From the NCBI GenBank assembly GCA_002422205.1, contig DITS01000033.1:6396-70395 (forward strand): a stretch of DNA of 64,000 nucleotides, given 5' to 3'. Under the pieces are notes generated by a model. That model saw only the letters and a list, made by a program, of their open reading frames with translations. It had not been told where the DNA came from and searched no databases. This DNA is from Alphaproteobacteria bacterium UBA6178. Lineage in GTDB: Bacteria > Pseudomonadota > Alphaproteobacteria > Rickettsiales > UBA3002. The translations under genes and the position numbers were made by a program. Shown in pieces: positions 16,106 through 23,771 of this stretch. How positions within the stretch are numbered: position 1 is the stretch's first letter; every line of letters starts with the position of its first letter.

Positions 16106-16944
16106 CGGCTCCTGTAATCATTCTTGTGAATCCGCAGCTTGGTGAAAATATCGGGGCGGCGGCGCGGGCGATGAAGAATTTTGGCCTGCATCAGTTACGG
16201 CTAGTGGCGCCGCGTGATGGCTGGCCCAATGCCCGTGCGGTGGATATGGCGGCGCATGCGGCAGATGTGGTGGAGGCTGCCACGATCTATGCTACGACAG
16301 CGGAGGCGGTGGCTGATTTGCAGGCGGTGTATGCTACCACCGCACGTGAGCGGGATATGGCGAAGGTGGCGTATAGCCCGCGGGAATTATTTGAAGGCAG
16401 TGGGGCTGATGATAGTTGTCATGCCGTCTTTATGACGGCATCCGGTCAGCCAGAGCCAGATTTAACGAAGGCCAGACCCCGTCATGAAGACGGGGTGACA
16501 AGTGCAAGGGGTTTGCATTCCTTTATCGCTGTTGAGAATGGTAAGACAGGGATATTGTTTGGGGCGGAGCGGAGCGGGTTGTCGAATGAGGATGTGGTAC
16601 TGGCGGATGCGATTATTAGCATTCCGGTATCGGCGGAGTATGCGTCGCTGAATCTGGCGCAGGCGGTGGGGTTGGTGGCGTATGAGTGGTTTCTCTCGCT
16701 AGAGTCCAGCGTTCAGCGTTCAGCGTTCAGGAGTGATGTGGCTAGTAAGGGGGAGTTGCAGGGGTTGTTTGACCAGTTAGAAGGGGAGCTGGATGCGCGG
16801 GGGTTTTGGAAGGTGGAGGGGAAAAAGCCGGTGATGTGGCGCAATATCCGCAATTTGTTGCAACGGGCGCAGATGAATGCGCAGGAAGTGCGCACGATGC
16901 GCGGGATTGTGCGTTGTTTGAGCGAATATACGCGGAAAGACTAG
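16099..16944 (+). CDS. trmJ: tRNA (cytidine/uridine-2'-O-)-methyltransferase TrmJ-like, with repeat insertions
   Basis: 281 residues of the SPOUT family. Motif 1 (V-N-P-Q-L-G-E-N-I-G-A-A-A-R-A-M-K-N-F-G), motif 2 (L-F-G-A-E-R-S-G-L-S-N-E-D) and motif 3 (I-P-V-S-A-E-Y-A-S-L-N-L-A-Q-A-V) are all intact. The family methylates the ribose at position 32 of tRNAs. Between motifs 1 and 2, about 30 residues (bases 16414-16505) come from two family B palindromes. After motif 3 a heptad array (16702-16729) adds roughly nine residues. Both insertions keep the frame. Confidence 0.88.
   Translation: MKTAPVIILVNPQLGENIGAAARAMKNFGLHQLRLVAPRDGWPNARAVDMAAHAADVVEAATIYATTAEAVADLQAVYATTARERDMAKVAYSPRELFEGSGADDSCHAVFMTASGQPEPDLTKARPRHEDGVTSARGLHSFIAVENGKTGILFGAERSGLSNEDVVLADAIISIPVSAEYASLNLAQAVGLVAYEWFLSLESSVQRSAFRSDVASKGELQGLFDQLEGELDARGFWKVEGKKPVMWRNIRNLLQRAQMNAQEVRTMRGIVRCLSEYTRKD
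16414..16505. repeat. Pair of family B palindromes inside trmJ
   Basis: TGTCATGCCGTC...GACGGCATCCGG and GACCCCGTC-atgaa-GACGGGGTGACA stand about 25 bases apart, the same paired arrangement as in the intergenic copies at 27968 and 28078. Here they are translated. Confidence 0.88.
16702..16729. repeat. Heptad array inside trmJ
   Basis: GAGTCCA then three GCGTTCA units with a 7-bp period. Three 7-mers are 21 bases, so they add whole codons. Confidence 0.85.
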
Positions 16945-16946
16945 AA

Positions 16947-16964
16947 TCGTCATCAAACCTTCAT
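16947..16964 (+). promoter_or_regulatory. Pho-box-like operator, two repeats
   Basis: TCGTCAT-CAAA-CCTTCAT lies immediately after trmJ. The best -10 (TTACAC, 16987) is 22 bp downstream, one helical turn further than at most other copies and like the 18126 site. Confidence 0.65.
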
Positions 16965-17032
16965 TTGAGATGGAGGGCGTGCGGGCTTACACTGAGGATG
17001 CCGTATTGTGTAACCTCAACAGCCGTGGAGCG

Positions 17033-17506
17033 ATGCTTTCATTTTTAACATCGATTAAAGAATTTGCCGTGGGAACCGTGGGTGGTTTTTTCAGCTGGGC
17101 GCTTGACGGTGTACATTATGGCGGCTGGGCCGGTTTGATTGTAGGCGGCATTATCGGGCTTAGCACCGGTAATCCGGCGATGATACTGTTAGGCGGATTG
17201 GGTGGTGCGGTTGGCGGTGCGGCGATGGGCGGGCTGGGCGGCCTGATGTTTGGCGGCATTAGTGAGGTGTGGGATCATTATCAGGCACCGGAAGGATCGG
17301 GTAAGGCAGCACCGGCTAAACCGGTTGCGCCTGCCAAACCTGCCATGGTGGTTGATCAATATAAAGCAAAATATGACGCTAAGGCGAGTGCGGAAGCAGA
17401 TGCCAAAGCGGCATTGGAGAAAAAAGACGAGACGCCTTCTACGGTGGTGGAGGGAGGTGGCACGCTGCTTCCCAGCGGGCCTGCACCGGAAGGGAGGACG
17501 CGCTAA
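17033..17506 (+). CDS. Glycine-rich membrane orphan, first gene of a pair
   Basis: 157 residues, not recognised. Residues about 20-80 form two or more hydrophobic glycine-zipper segments (W-A-G-L-I-V-G-G-I-I-G-L; G-G-A-V-G-G-A-A-M-G-G-L-G-G-L-M-F-G-G). An Ala/Lys/Pro-rich tail follows. It is probably an integral membrane or pore-type protein with a soluble C-terminus. The start at 17033 has GGAG just upstream; the frame is open from 16970. Its stop abuts the next ATG. Confidence 0.65.
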   Translation: MLSFLTSIKEFAVGTVGGFFSWALDGVHYGGWAGLIVGGIIGLSTGNPAMILLGGLGGAVGGAAMGGLGGLMFGGISEVWDHYQAPEGSGKAAPAKPVAPAKPAMVVDQYKAKYDAKASAEADAKAALEKKDETPSTVVEGGGTLLPSGPAPEGRTR

Positions 17507-18091
17507 ATGTTTGATCCGTTACAATATACATTGGGTGCCGTGTGGGGGGCGATTAAAGCGCCGTTTGTATGGGCGTTTAGTGGGTTCTGGGCCGGGCTGA
17601 ACGGAGCACTCACCGGCGGGGCTATCGGGCTGGGAGCAAGTGTGGCGGTGCAGCTTTTAGGCGGGCCGGTGCTTGCCTTTATTGAAGGATTGGCGCCTTC
17701 GCTGGGCGGGGCGGCATGGTTTGAGGCGGCGCGTCATTATGTGGCCTCGACCACCTGGGTGGAAAAGCTGGCCTTGTTTACGCCGGTGGCTGCTGCTGCG
17801 GGTGCGGGGTTGGGGGTGGCTTCGGCCATACCACGTGCGATCAGCGAGAATCAGCAGACAGTGCCCGAATTTACCAGTGATGTGACCAAGGAAAAAGTGA
17901 CCGTGAATGGCTGGGAGCGCGGCCAGAACCATGGGGTGACAGCCGGGGTGCTGCTGGCGGCAGGGGCTGCGGCAATGGTGGGCGTGGGGATGGCCAAAAA
18001 ATATGGCTATATAGGTGATGGCGAAGAAACCAGTACGCCCGTGCCACCGCCACCGACTGCAAAAACAGACCCAGTGGCGCCTGAACGTTAG
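17507..18091 (+). CDS. Glycine-rich membrane orphan, second gene of a pair
   Basis: 194 residues, not recognised. Hydrophobic glycine/alanine-rich segments occur near 25-60 (A-L-T-G-G-A-I-G-L-G-A-S-V-A-V), 90-110 and 145-165, and a proline-rich hydrophilic tail ends the protein. Its layout (membrane segments, then Pro/Lys tail) parallels the gene before it, from which it is separated by no bases, so the two are probably translationally coupled and may form a hetero-complex. Confidence 0.65.
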   Translation: MFDPLQYTLGAVWGAIKAPFVWAFSGFWAGLNGALTGGAIGLGASVAVQLLGGPVLAFIEGLAPSLGGAAWFEAARHYVASTTWVEKLALFTPVAAAAGAGLGVASAIPRAISENQQTVPEFTSDVTKEKVTVNGWERGQNHGVTAGVLLAAGAAAMVGVGMAKKYGYIGDGEETSTPVPPPPTAKTDPVAPER

Positions 18092-18125
18092 GCTCACTCA
18101 GACTTTAAGGGCGTTATTTGCTGAA

Positions 18126-18143
18126 TTGTCATAAAAGCTTCAC
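18126..18143 (+). promoter_or_regulatory. Pho-box-like operator, two repeats
   Basis: TTGTCAT-AAAA-GCTTCAC, with TATTAT (18166-18171) as a good -10, 22 bp downstream. It drives the second glycine-rich operon. Confidence 0.7.
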
Positions 18144-18229
18144 TTTTGTCGGACGGGACTCGTGCTATTATGGGCATGTATAGAGATAAGCACTGCGTGC
18201 AATACGCATAAAAAATAAGGATGGATACC

Positions 18230-19063
18230 ATGGCACGACAATCTTATGAGCCGATTAATCACTCGGGCGGATCTGCAGTTGCAACGGAATTAGCTGAAAC
18301 ATCGCGTGGTGGTGCCCGTGGCGCGCTGCGTGGCATTATTATTGGTGCGCTAGTGCCTGTGGCGTTATTGGCTGCGGCGGGCGTTGGTATGGCGGCCTTA
18401 TTTGGCGGCGGTGCCCTTGCGATGACAGTCGTGGGTGTGACCGCTGGCGCAGTAGGTTTATTTGGCAGTGCATTGGGTGCCACGTGGGGCGCAGTGGCAG
18501 GTGGCGTATTGGGATCGGCTAGAGGATTTGACCGTGGCGAAGCACGGGTGGAACAAGAACGTGCCGCGGCGCGTGCGCAGAGCGCCTATGATCGTCAGCG
18601 TGCCGGTTTGGAGAGTGTGGTGCAAGCCCAGATGGCGGACGCGCAAGCACGTATGGCGCTGGCACAAGCGATTATGAGTCAAGGCGGTGTTCCGGGTGCG
18701 CAAGTAGCGGCTTATGGTGATGCGTCGACTGCCGCATTGGCTGGTGAAGCAGCGGTTGCCGATGAAACGATTCTGGCGGCGAAAAAAGATGATAAGAAAA
18801 AAGATGTTCATGATCGTGGCGGATGGGGCACGACACCGCCTGAAGCACCCAAAGCCGCTTTAGTTGCTGAGGCGACACCGCAACAAGCTACTGGTGGTTA
18901 TAGCGATGTCAGCGCTACGATTCCGGCTGCGCGTTCGTCGATTGAAGTGCCTTCGTCGACTGATGTGCCCAGTGCTAAAGTGAATGCAGCGTCGATTGAT
19001 GTGGCAACAATGCATGCAATGCAAGAGCAAGCGGCAGTAGAACACGGCCACAGCCAAGCGTAA
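18230..19063 (+). CDS. Glycine-zipper membrane orphan with coiled coil
   Basis: 277 residues, not recognised. Residues about 27-100 carry a long glycine-rich membrane region (G-A-L-R-G-I-I-I-G-A-L; W-G-A-V-A-G-G-V-L-G-S). A charged Glu/Arg/Gln/Ala helix follows, likely a coiled coil (about 105-150), then a low-complexity tail with A-A-R-S-S-I-E-V-P-S. The same A-A-R-S-x-I-x-V-P-S element is in the next gene. The ATG at 18230 is used because AAGGA at 18216 is well spaced for it; the ATG at 18221 overlaps that site. Confidence 0.65.
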   Translation: MARQSYEPINHSGGSAVATELAETSRGGARGALRGIIIGALVPVALLAAAGVGMAALFGGGALAMTVVGVTAGAVGLFGSALGATWGAVAGGVLGSARGFDRGEARVEQERAAARAQSAYDRQRAGLESVVQAQMADAQARMALAQAIMSQGGVPGAQVAAYGDASTAALAGEAAVADETILAAKKDDKKKDVHDRGGWGTTPPEAPKAALVAEATPQQATGGYSDVSATIPAARSSIEVPSSTDVPSAKVNAASIDVATMHAMQEQAAVEHGHSQA

Positions 19064-19075
19064 GGAATTAATGTG

Positions 19076-19504
19076 ATGGGGCGAAAGTTGGATATAGTTG
19101 TAGATGGGATTGATGCTGGGCTTGATGTCACGCGTCAAGGCTGGGAAAAGCTCAAGCCGACTCCTATCAAATCTTTTTTTTCAAAACTGGCTGCACGCCC
19201 TAGAATGGCAGCGTTTCTGGGGGTCATTGCGGGTGGAGCGGTGGCATCAAAATTTATTATGCCGCATGCCTCTGGTGTGAATGATATATCTGCCGTATCG
19301 CAATTGGGTGCGGATGCAGCTAATCGTGATTTTGCGCGGGATATGGCAGCAATGCAGGCACAAGCCCAGCAAGGCGGCGGTTATATGCCGGTGAATATGG
19401 CGGCGGCGCGATCGGACATTGATGTGCCCAGCAACCTGATGGCGGCGGCTTCGGCGCAATATGACGGGCTGATGGCTGAAAAACTCGGCAAGACCGTGCA
19501 TTAA
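19076..19504 (+). CDS. Single-pass membrane orphan
   Basis: 142 residues, not recognised. A basic N-terminal third is followed by one transmembrane helix (F-L-G-V-I-A-G-G-A-V-A-S-K-F-I) near residue 50, then an Ala/Gln/Met-rich region with A-A-R-S-D-I-D-V-P-S shared with the upstream gene. A GTG at 19073 could also be the start; AAGGA precedes both. It is co-transcribed with the 18230 gene (12-base gap). Confidence 0.65.
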   Translation: MGRKLDIVVDGIDAGLDVTRQGWEKLKPTPIKSFFSKLAARPRMAAFLGVIAGGAVASKFIMPHASGVNDISAVSQLGADAANRDFARDMAAMQAQAQQGGGYMPVNMAAARSDIDVPSNLMAAASAQYDGLMAEKLGKTVH

Positions 19505-19529
19505 TTGCATTTTTTCCTTTAATTTTTCA

Positions 19530-19557
19530 TTGACTTGGCATGATATCGCGCTATGGT
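19530..19557 (+). promoter_or_regulatory. Housekeeping-type promoter of rpsD
   Basis: TTGACT (19530-19535), a 16-bp spacer and TATGGT (19552-19557), about 120 bp before the rpsD start. The long leader could host autoregulation by S4, but I see no specific structure. Confidence 0.55.
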
Positions 19558-19678
19558 GCCCATCCATTCGCGCGGGAGCGTTTCCCTCTGTGTGAATGTA
19601 TAGAACAACATGCTGAGGAAACACCCGATCTTTCATTATGATAGCGGGATTGCAGCGATCATTTGAAAAGGACTTGTT

Positions 19679-20296
19679 ATGTCAAAACGTAGCTCTGTGA
19701 AGTATAAAATTTCCCGCCGTATCGGCCAAAGCCTTTGGGGCCGTCCGAAGGATCCGTCGAATCGCCGTTCGTATGGCCCCGGCCAGCATGGTGCCGCACG
19801 CAAGCGCAAATTGTCGGATTTCGGCACGCAGCTGCTCGCCAAACAAAAACTCAAAGGCTATTACGGCAATATGACCGAGCGTCAGTTCCGCAAAATTTAT
19901 CAGGAGGCCGTGCGTATTAAAGGCGATACGTCGGAGAATCTGGTGGGTCTGCTGGAGCGCCGCCTTGATGCCGTGCTGTATCGTATGTGCATTGTGCCGA
20001 CGGTGTTTGCGTCGCGCCAGTTTATCAATCATGGCCATGTGAAGGTGAATGGCAAGCGCGTGAAAATCCCCAGCTACCGTGTGTGCGCTGGCGATGTGAT
20101 CGAGATTAAAGAAAAATCGCGTCAGATTCCGATGGTGCTGGAGGCGATTCAATCGCCTGAGCGTGATGTGCCCGATTATATGCAGGTGGATGTGGCTAAT
20201 TTTAAGGGTACCTTCCTGCGTGTGCCGAAATTCCAAGAGATTCCCTATCCGGTTCAGATGGAACCGAATCTGGTGGTCGAGTTCTATTCGCGTTAA
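19679..20296 (+). CDS. rpsD: 30S ribosomal protein S4
   Basis: 205 residues. It shows the typical S4 N-terminal domain (G-P-G-Q-H-G; L-L-A-K-Q-K-L-K-G-Y-Y-G) and the S4 RNA-binding domain (L-E-R-R-L-D-A-V-L-Y-R-M; R-Q-F-I-N-H-G-H-V-K-V-N-G-K-R-V). It binds 16S rRNA early in 30S assembly. It stands alone with its own promoter and terminator, as is usual in alphaproteobacteria, and starts after an AAAAGGA site. Confidence 0.97.
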   Translation: MSKRSSVKYKISRRIGQSLWGRPKDPSNRRSYGPGQHGAARKRKLSDFGTQLLAKQKLKGYYGNMTERQFRKIYQEAVRIKGDTSENLVGLLERRLDAVLYRMCIVPTVFASRQFINHGHVKVNGKRVKIPSYRVCAGDVIEIKEKSRQIPMVLEAIQSPERDVPDYMQVDVANFKGTFLRVPKFQEIPYPVQMEPNLVVEFYSR

Positions 20297-20319
20297 TCGT
20301 GACGCTGAGAATAAGTCTA

Positions 20320-20352
20320 AAAAGCCGCAGGCGTTGTCTGCGGCTTTTTTCT
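20320..20352 (+). terminator. Rho-independent terminator of rpsD
   Basis: GCCGCAG pairs with CTGCGGC around GCGTTGT, followed by TTTTTT. This is a classical intrinsic terminator 25 bases after the rpsD stop. Confidence 0.9.
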
Positions 20353-20410
20353 TTCTTAATACCCGCCATACTACGGGTAAGCGTAGTGTCGGCATAGAAT
20401 TTCATGCCGC

Positions 20411-20515
20411 CTCATGAGATCCTGCGCTCTTGCTGCGCAAGCCGCAGGATGACCGGGGTAGGTATGCGCAAGCCACAGGATGACCGGGGTAGGTATGCGC
20501 AAGCCGCAGGATGAC
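20411..20515. repeat. Family D palindrome grown into 31-bp tandem repeats
   Basis: CCTGCG...GCAAGCCGCAGG (family D, also at 37661) is followed by near-identical 31-bp units at 20435-20465 and 20466-20496 plus a partial third. The units share GCGCAAGCC(G/A)CAGGATGAC. The rest of the 20353-20591 interval shows only a partial family B copy at 20526 and the promoter of the next gene. Confidence 0.8.
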
Positions 20516-20576
20516 GGTAAAGGGGAGTGTCATTCCATCGCATGACGAAGGCTGGGCTTTTAATTGGGGTTTGTGG

Positions 20577-20582
20577 TATTAT
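20577..20582 (+). promoter_or_regulatory. Possible -10 giving a (near-)leaderless mRNA
   Basis: TATTAT, continuing as TATATAG, ends only nine bases before the ATG at 20592. There is no Shine-Dalgarno sequence and almost no room for a leader. The -35 region is poor. Confidence 0.35.
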
Positions 20583-20591
20583 ATAGGGTAG

Positions 20592-21101
20592 ATGGGTCTT
20601 TTTTCACATAAAGCTGACGATGCACAGATGCGCGAGATATTGGGTCAATATCAGGGTGTCATTGAGCAGTTGGTGGTGGCGATGCTTTCTGGCCAGCCCG
20701 ATGTGGATATCAAGCTGGCGGCGGTGGTGGAAGGCTGCCCCGAGCATGTGCGTGTGGCGATTGTGGAGAAAATGCGCGAGATGCTGCGGGCACGGGATGA
20801 GGAAAAAGCGCGCGAATTAGACCGGATGGTGGAGCAGCAGCAATTGCTGGCAAAGCAGCAAAAAAAACAGGTGATGCAGCAATGGTTGTCGCATGTGATG
20901 TCGCAGGAGACGCTGCGCAAAATTCGTGAATCGCTGATGTCGCGACCGGGGTTGGAGAAGGATTTGGAGCATATCGGGCAGGATTTAGCCAAGCGCGGCG
21001 TGCTGCAAAATATTCAGCCGCAAGGCAAGCAGGATTTGGGCGGCCTAAGCGCTAGTGTGCAGAATAAAGGTGCCGGGCGTGATGCGGGCAAGGGACGCTA
21101 G
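20592..21101 (+). CDS. Coiled-coil protein of unknown function
   Basis: 169 residues, not recognised. The N-terminal half has E-Q-L-V-V-A-M-L-S-G and helical segments. Residues about 65-100 are very rich in Glu, Lys, Arg and Gln (E-E-K-A-R-E-L-D-R-M-V-E-Q-Q-Q-L-L-A-K-Q-Q-K-K) and should form a coiled coil. The tail is Gly/Gln-rich. No signal peptide is seen. Its TAG stop lies within CTAG, which also supplies the stop of the convergent orphan. Its composition resembles the housekeeping genes. Confidence 0.65.
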   Translation: MGLFSHKADDAQMREILGQYQGVIEQLVVAMLSGQPDVDIKLAAVVEGCPEHVRVAIVEKMREMLRARDEEKARELDRMVEQQQLLAKQQKKQVMQQWLSHVMSQETLRKIRESLMSRPGLEKDLEHIGQDLAKRGVLQNIQPQGKQDLGGLSASVQNKGAGRDAGKGR

Positions 21102-21520
21102 AAGCGGCGGCCATTACTTGTAGAGACCACACCTAACAGCATATCGTCGCGTTTTGTAGGGGATTGTTCGCTGCGAGCGTCGATGATAGAGATACTGTTA
21201 TTTTTGCAGGCCTTGGAATCCAGTGCAGCTGTTATGGCATTGGCGGTGGTGGGGCCGATGCTCAGGCCGCTCAGATGTATTGAGGGTTTTGACTCGTCAA
21301 CGTTCAACACGCGGCTCATACGTGCATCATTTTCGATGGCAGTGCCATAATCCGTGAGGGCAGTTTCGGCACGGTCGCGCAAAGAATCACTTTTAAACAA
21401 AAGCGAATCATGCTCAGGCTCACGAAAGAGAACGCAACCCCGCAAGGCTTCTAACACGGGCGTAATGCTTGTGGTTTGACTCTTTTCGTAGCCAAGGTGA
21501 GGATGATCGTCTCTGGGCAT
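21098..21520 (-). CDS. Orphan protein, member of the 11-bp-repeat regulon
   Basis: 140 residues, not recognised. It is soluble with no signal peptide. A central strand-helix unit S-I-H-L-S-G-L-S-I-G-P-T-T-A-N-A-I-T-A-A-L resembles units in the orphans at 6774 and 15082. The palindromic CTAG at 21098-21101 gives stops to this gene and its convergent neighbour. Four operator repeats precede it, reaching into the end of grxD. Confidence 0.65.
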   Translation of the reverse strand: MPRDDHPHLGYEKSQTTSITPVLEALRGCVLFREPEHDSLLFKSDSLRDRAETALTDYGTAIENDARMSRVLNVDESKPSIHLSGLSIGPTTANAITAALDSKACKNNSISIIDARSEQSPTKRDDMLLGVVSTSNGRRF

Positions 21521-21566
21521 TATATGCGTGCGCTCCCGTTGTGAAGGGCTAATTTAGCGGATCAAT

Positions 21567-21606
21567 GTAACGATTTTATGACGGTCTGGTTAAGGAAGCG
21601 TGACAT
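21567..21606 (-). promoter_or_regulatory. Pho-box-like operator, four repeats in phase
   Basis: Toward the 21098 orphan: ATGTCAC, CCTTAAC, CCGTCAT, TCGTTAC, each 11 bp from the next (spacers GCTT, CAGA, AAAA). TAAATT lies 10 bp after the last repeat as a possible -10. The first repeat touches the grxD stop codon. Confidence 0.65.
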
Positions 21607-21944
21607 TATGCGGCCAGCGGCACGCCTTTGGCTTTGAGCAATTCGGCCAGCTCGCCGGATTCATACATTTCGCGTACGATGTCGCAGCCGCCGATGAATT
21701 CGCCTTTGACGTATAGCTGGGGAATGGTGGGCCAATCAGCATAATCCTTGATGGCCTGACGCAGTTCCATATCGAGCAGGATATTGATGTCTTTATAGTC
21801 GCTGACGCCGAGGCGTTCGAGAATGGCGACGACGGTGGCGCTGAACCCGCATTGCGGGAGCTTTCTGCTGCCTTTCATATAGAGCACAACGGCGTTGTCA
21901 GCGAGGTCGGATTGGATTTGGGCGAAGGCGGGATTGTCAGTCAT
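21606..21944 (-). CDS. grxD: Monothiol glutaredoxin, Grx4/GrxD type
   Basis: 112 residues with the active site C-G-F-S (Cys32), preceded by Y-M-K-G, and W-P-T-I-P-Q-L-Y-V-K-G-E-F-I-G-G-C-D-I for glutathione binding. CGFS glutaredoxins carry Fe-S clusters with BolA, whose gene is the next one upstream on this strand. The K-G-S-R-K-L-P-Q segment before the active site differs slightly from the usual K-G-T-P. Confidence 0.93.
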   Translation of the reverse strand: MTDNPAFAQIQSDLADNAVVLYMKGSRKLPQCGFSATVVAILERLGVSDYKDINILLDMELRQAIKDYADWPTIPQLYVKGEFIGGCDIVREMYESGELAELLKAKGVPLAA

Positions 21945-22025
21945 AATGGCTCCTGTTTATGGGCGATATATGGGGGAGGATGCGTGATAAATCAAGCGAG
22001 AATGATAAGATAAGGAAGGTTGAAA

Positions 22026-22157
22026 GGGCCCTCACCCCGACCCTCTACCAGTGGGAGAGGGGGATTGGATGCTGGTTTATGTATGGTACTCGGCGAAGGA
22101 AGTGAGGTGGATTCCCGCTGGAGTTTACCCCGTGCTTGTCACGGGGCGGAAATGACG
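22026..22157. repeat. Repeat cluster between bolA and grxD (families C and B-like)
   Basis: A family C hairpin (CCCTCACCCCGACCCTCT / GGGAGAGGG, 22026-22063) and a palindrome CCCCGTG-cttgt-CACGGGG (about 22128-22146) flanked by GGATTCCCGC. The 235-bp gap shows no gene. Confidence 0.75.
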
Positions 22158-22179
22158 AGCTTAGAGGGATAGGTTTAGG

Positions 22180-22410
22180 TTAGGGGGTTTTGGTGATGAC
22201 GGAGAGGGCGTGGAGGGTAGTGCCCATATCCTGGCCCAAAGCGGCGAAGACCATTTTATGTTGCGTGACGCGCGGCTTGCCGGTGAAGCTGGCGCTGGTG
22301 ACGGTGACCTGCCAATGGTCGTTATCGCCGGCGAGGTCGGTTAGCTCGATGGTGGCATCGGGCAGGGCGGCTTTGATACGTTGCTCAATTTCGGTAGCGG
22401 ACATGGGCAT
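22180..22410 (-). CDS. bolA: BolA family protein
   Basis: 76 residues: E-Q-R-I-K-A-A-L-P-D-A-T-I-E-L-T-D at the N-terminus and the conserved H-K-M-V-F-A-A-L and T-T-L-H-A-L-S-V at the C-terminus, including the helix that binds Grx4. It acts with GrxD in Fe-S cluster transfer. The start at 22410 has GGAGGACTCCT directly upstream; an ATG six bases later is also possible. It follows two methyltransferase genes by 11 bases. Confidence 0.9.
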   Translation of the reverse strand: MPMSATEIEQRIKAALPDATIELTDLAGDNDHWQVTVTSASFTGKPRVTQHKMVFAALGQDMGTTLHALSVITKTP

Positions 22411-22421
22411 AGGAGTCCTCC

Positions 22422-23771
22422 TTAAACACGGCTCTGCATTTGTGCGCGCAACTCATCCAGCGTTGGGAAACGGGCCCCTTCGGGGCGGCGTAGTACGAGG
22501 ATTTGCTGCATACGGCAATCTTCATACAGCGTACGCCATTGCTGCACGATGTCGGCACGCGAGAGGGCGGTGAATTTTGCGGCGGTCTGATCGATGATTT
22601 GTGCGATGCTACGCTCATTATTGATGGCGCTGAGCAGCTCGGCGGTGGCGGCTAATGGTGTGAGCTTTAGACGCACGCGATGCGGCAGGGAATGGTTGAG
22701 CGTTTTTTTGCCGATGCTCGTGCGCAGGCTGGCAGACACAGCCGGAAGATGTTGGGGCTGCAAATTGGAGGTGAGGCCAAAAGCGGGAATCAGCGATTCA
22801 TCATCGGGTGTTAATTCAGCTGCGTGGGTGCCGGTGGTAGCATAAAATGTATGCATGCAAATATTGCCGCATAGCAGCTCGGCGATGGTTTGCTGTTTGC
22901 GCAACGGTAATTGTTTAATGCGTGTAACAAAGGATGGCTCTTTGATGTAGGTGGCAGGGTTGTAGATATGATCCTGGTGCGCGTCGGAGGTGACGAATTG
23001 TTCAAACTTTGCACCGCAACGTTCCATCCAGTCATAAATTTGTGGCACGGTGTAAGCACGGTCCTGCGAGTGCAGGAATAAATCAAAAATACCCGCATCG
23101 CCGAGTTTGACATCGCTGTTTTGCAGCATATTGCCATGATGCGCCCAGTTTCCATATGGTAAATTATCGAGTAGGGTACGGGTGATGGCGATTTGTTTGT
23201 CGATCGGCGGATTGTTGCGAAACAGCGTGCGCAGCATATCCTGCATAAGATACACAGGAGTGCGGCCAATTTGTGCATAGACCATGATACCTAAAATGCC
23301 ATTGGGTTTCAGAACGCTAATGAGCGCGCGTAAACCCTCATCGGGATCGGATAAATGATGCAGTACACCGGCGCAGCTAATATAGTCAAATTTGCCCAGT
23401 TCTAATGTCGGCAAATCAAGTAAGGAGGCGTTGACATAGTGGATATTGGTGAGCTTACGGATGGCTGCGCGCTCTTTGGCAATGGCCTGTGAGGCAGTGG
23501 ACATGTCGAGTGCGACGACTTCGCCACCCAGTGCGGCGAGTTGTTCGGCGAGGACGATGGACGCGTTGCCCGTACCATCACCTGCGCAGAGTATGCGGTA
23601 GCCTTTGAAAGTGGCGCGTCCGTCATAAAAACAATGATTCAGATAATCGAGCCGATCATAAGTGGTGGCGGCGAGGCGGGTGTGCTCATCAGCCGGATTG
23701 ACGGGCGGGTAGGGCATTGATTCATATTGCTCACGGACTTTGGGCAGGTAGTTTACCGCTGCTTCGCTCAT
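22422..23771 (-). CDS. Class I SAM-dependent methyltransferase, paralogue 2
   Basis: 449 residues. Motif I is C-A-G-D-G-T-G-N-A (about 62-70), the acidic SAM-binding residue is in V-V-A-L-D-M-S, and the post-motif region is C-A-G-V-L-H-H-L-S-D-P-D-E-G. A C-terminal domain (about 375-440) with L-L-S-A-I-N-N-E-R-S-I-A-Q-I-I resembles a small winged-helix or PqqD-like module. The family is common in alphaproteobacteria, with substrate unknown. It is a tandem paralogue of the next gene upstream and overlaps it by ATGA. Confidence 0.82.
   Translation of the reverse strand: MSEAAVNYLPKVREQYESMPYPPVNPADEHTRLAATTYDRLDYLNHCFYDGRATFKGYRILCAGDGTGNASIVLAEQLAALGGEVVALDMSTASQAIAKERAAIRKLTNIHYVNASLLDLPTLELGKFDYISCAGVLHHLSDPDEGLRALISVLKPNGILGIMVYAQIGRTPVYLMQDMLRTLFRNNPPIDKQIAITRTLLDNLPYGNWAHHGNMLQNSDVKLGDAGIFDLFLHSQDRAYTVPQIYDWMERCGAKFEQFVTSDAHQDHIYNPATYIKEPSFVTRIKQLPLRKQQTIAELLCGNICMHTFYATTGTHAAELTPDDESLIPAFGLTSNLQPQHLPAVSASLRTSIGKKTLNHSLPHRVRLKLTPLAATAELLSAINNERSIAQIIDQTAAKFTALSRADIVQQWRTLYEDCRMQQILVLRRPEGARFPTLDELRAQMQSRV

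Noticed and set aside
20435..20515. 31-bp direct repeats that might be a CRISPR array
   Set aside because: The units are contiguous, with no unique spacers and no cas genes; they are an amplified palindromic repeat.
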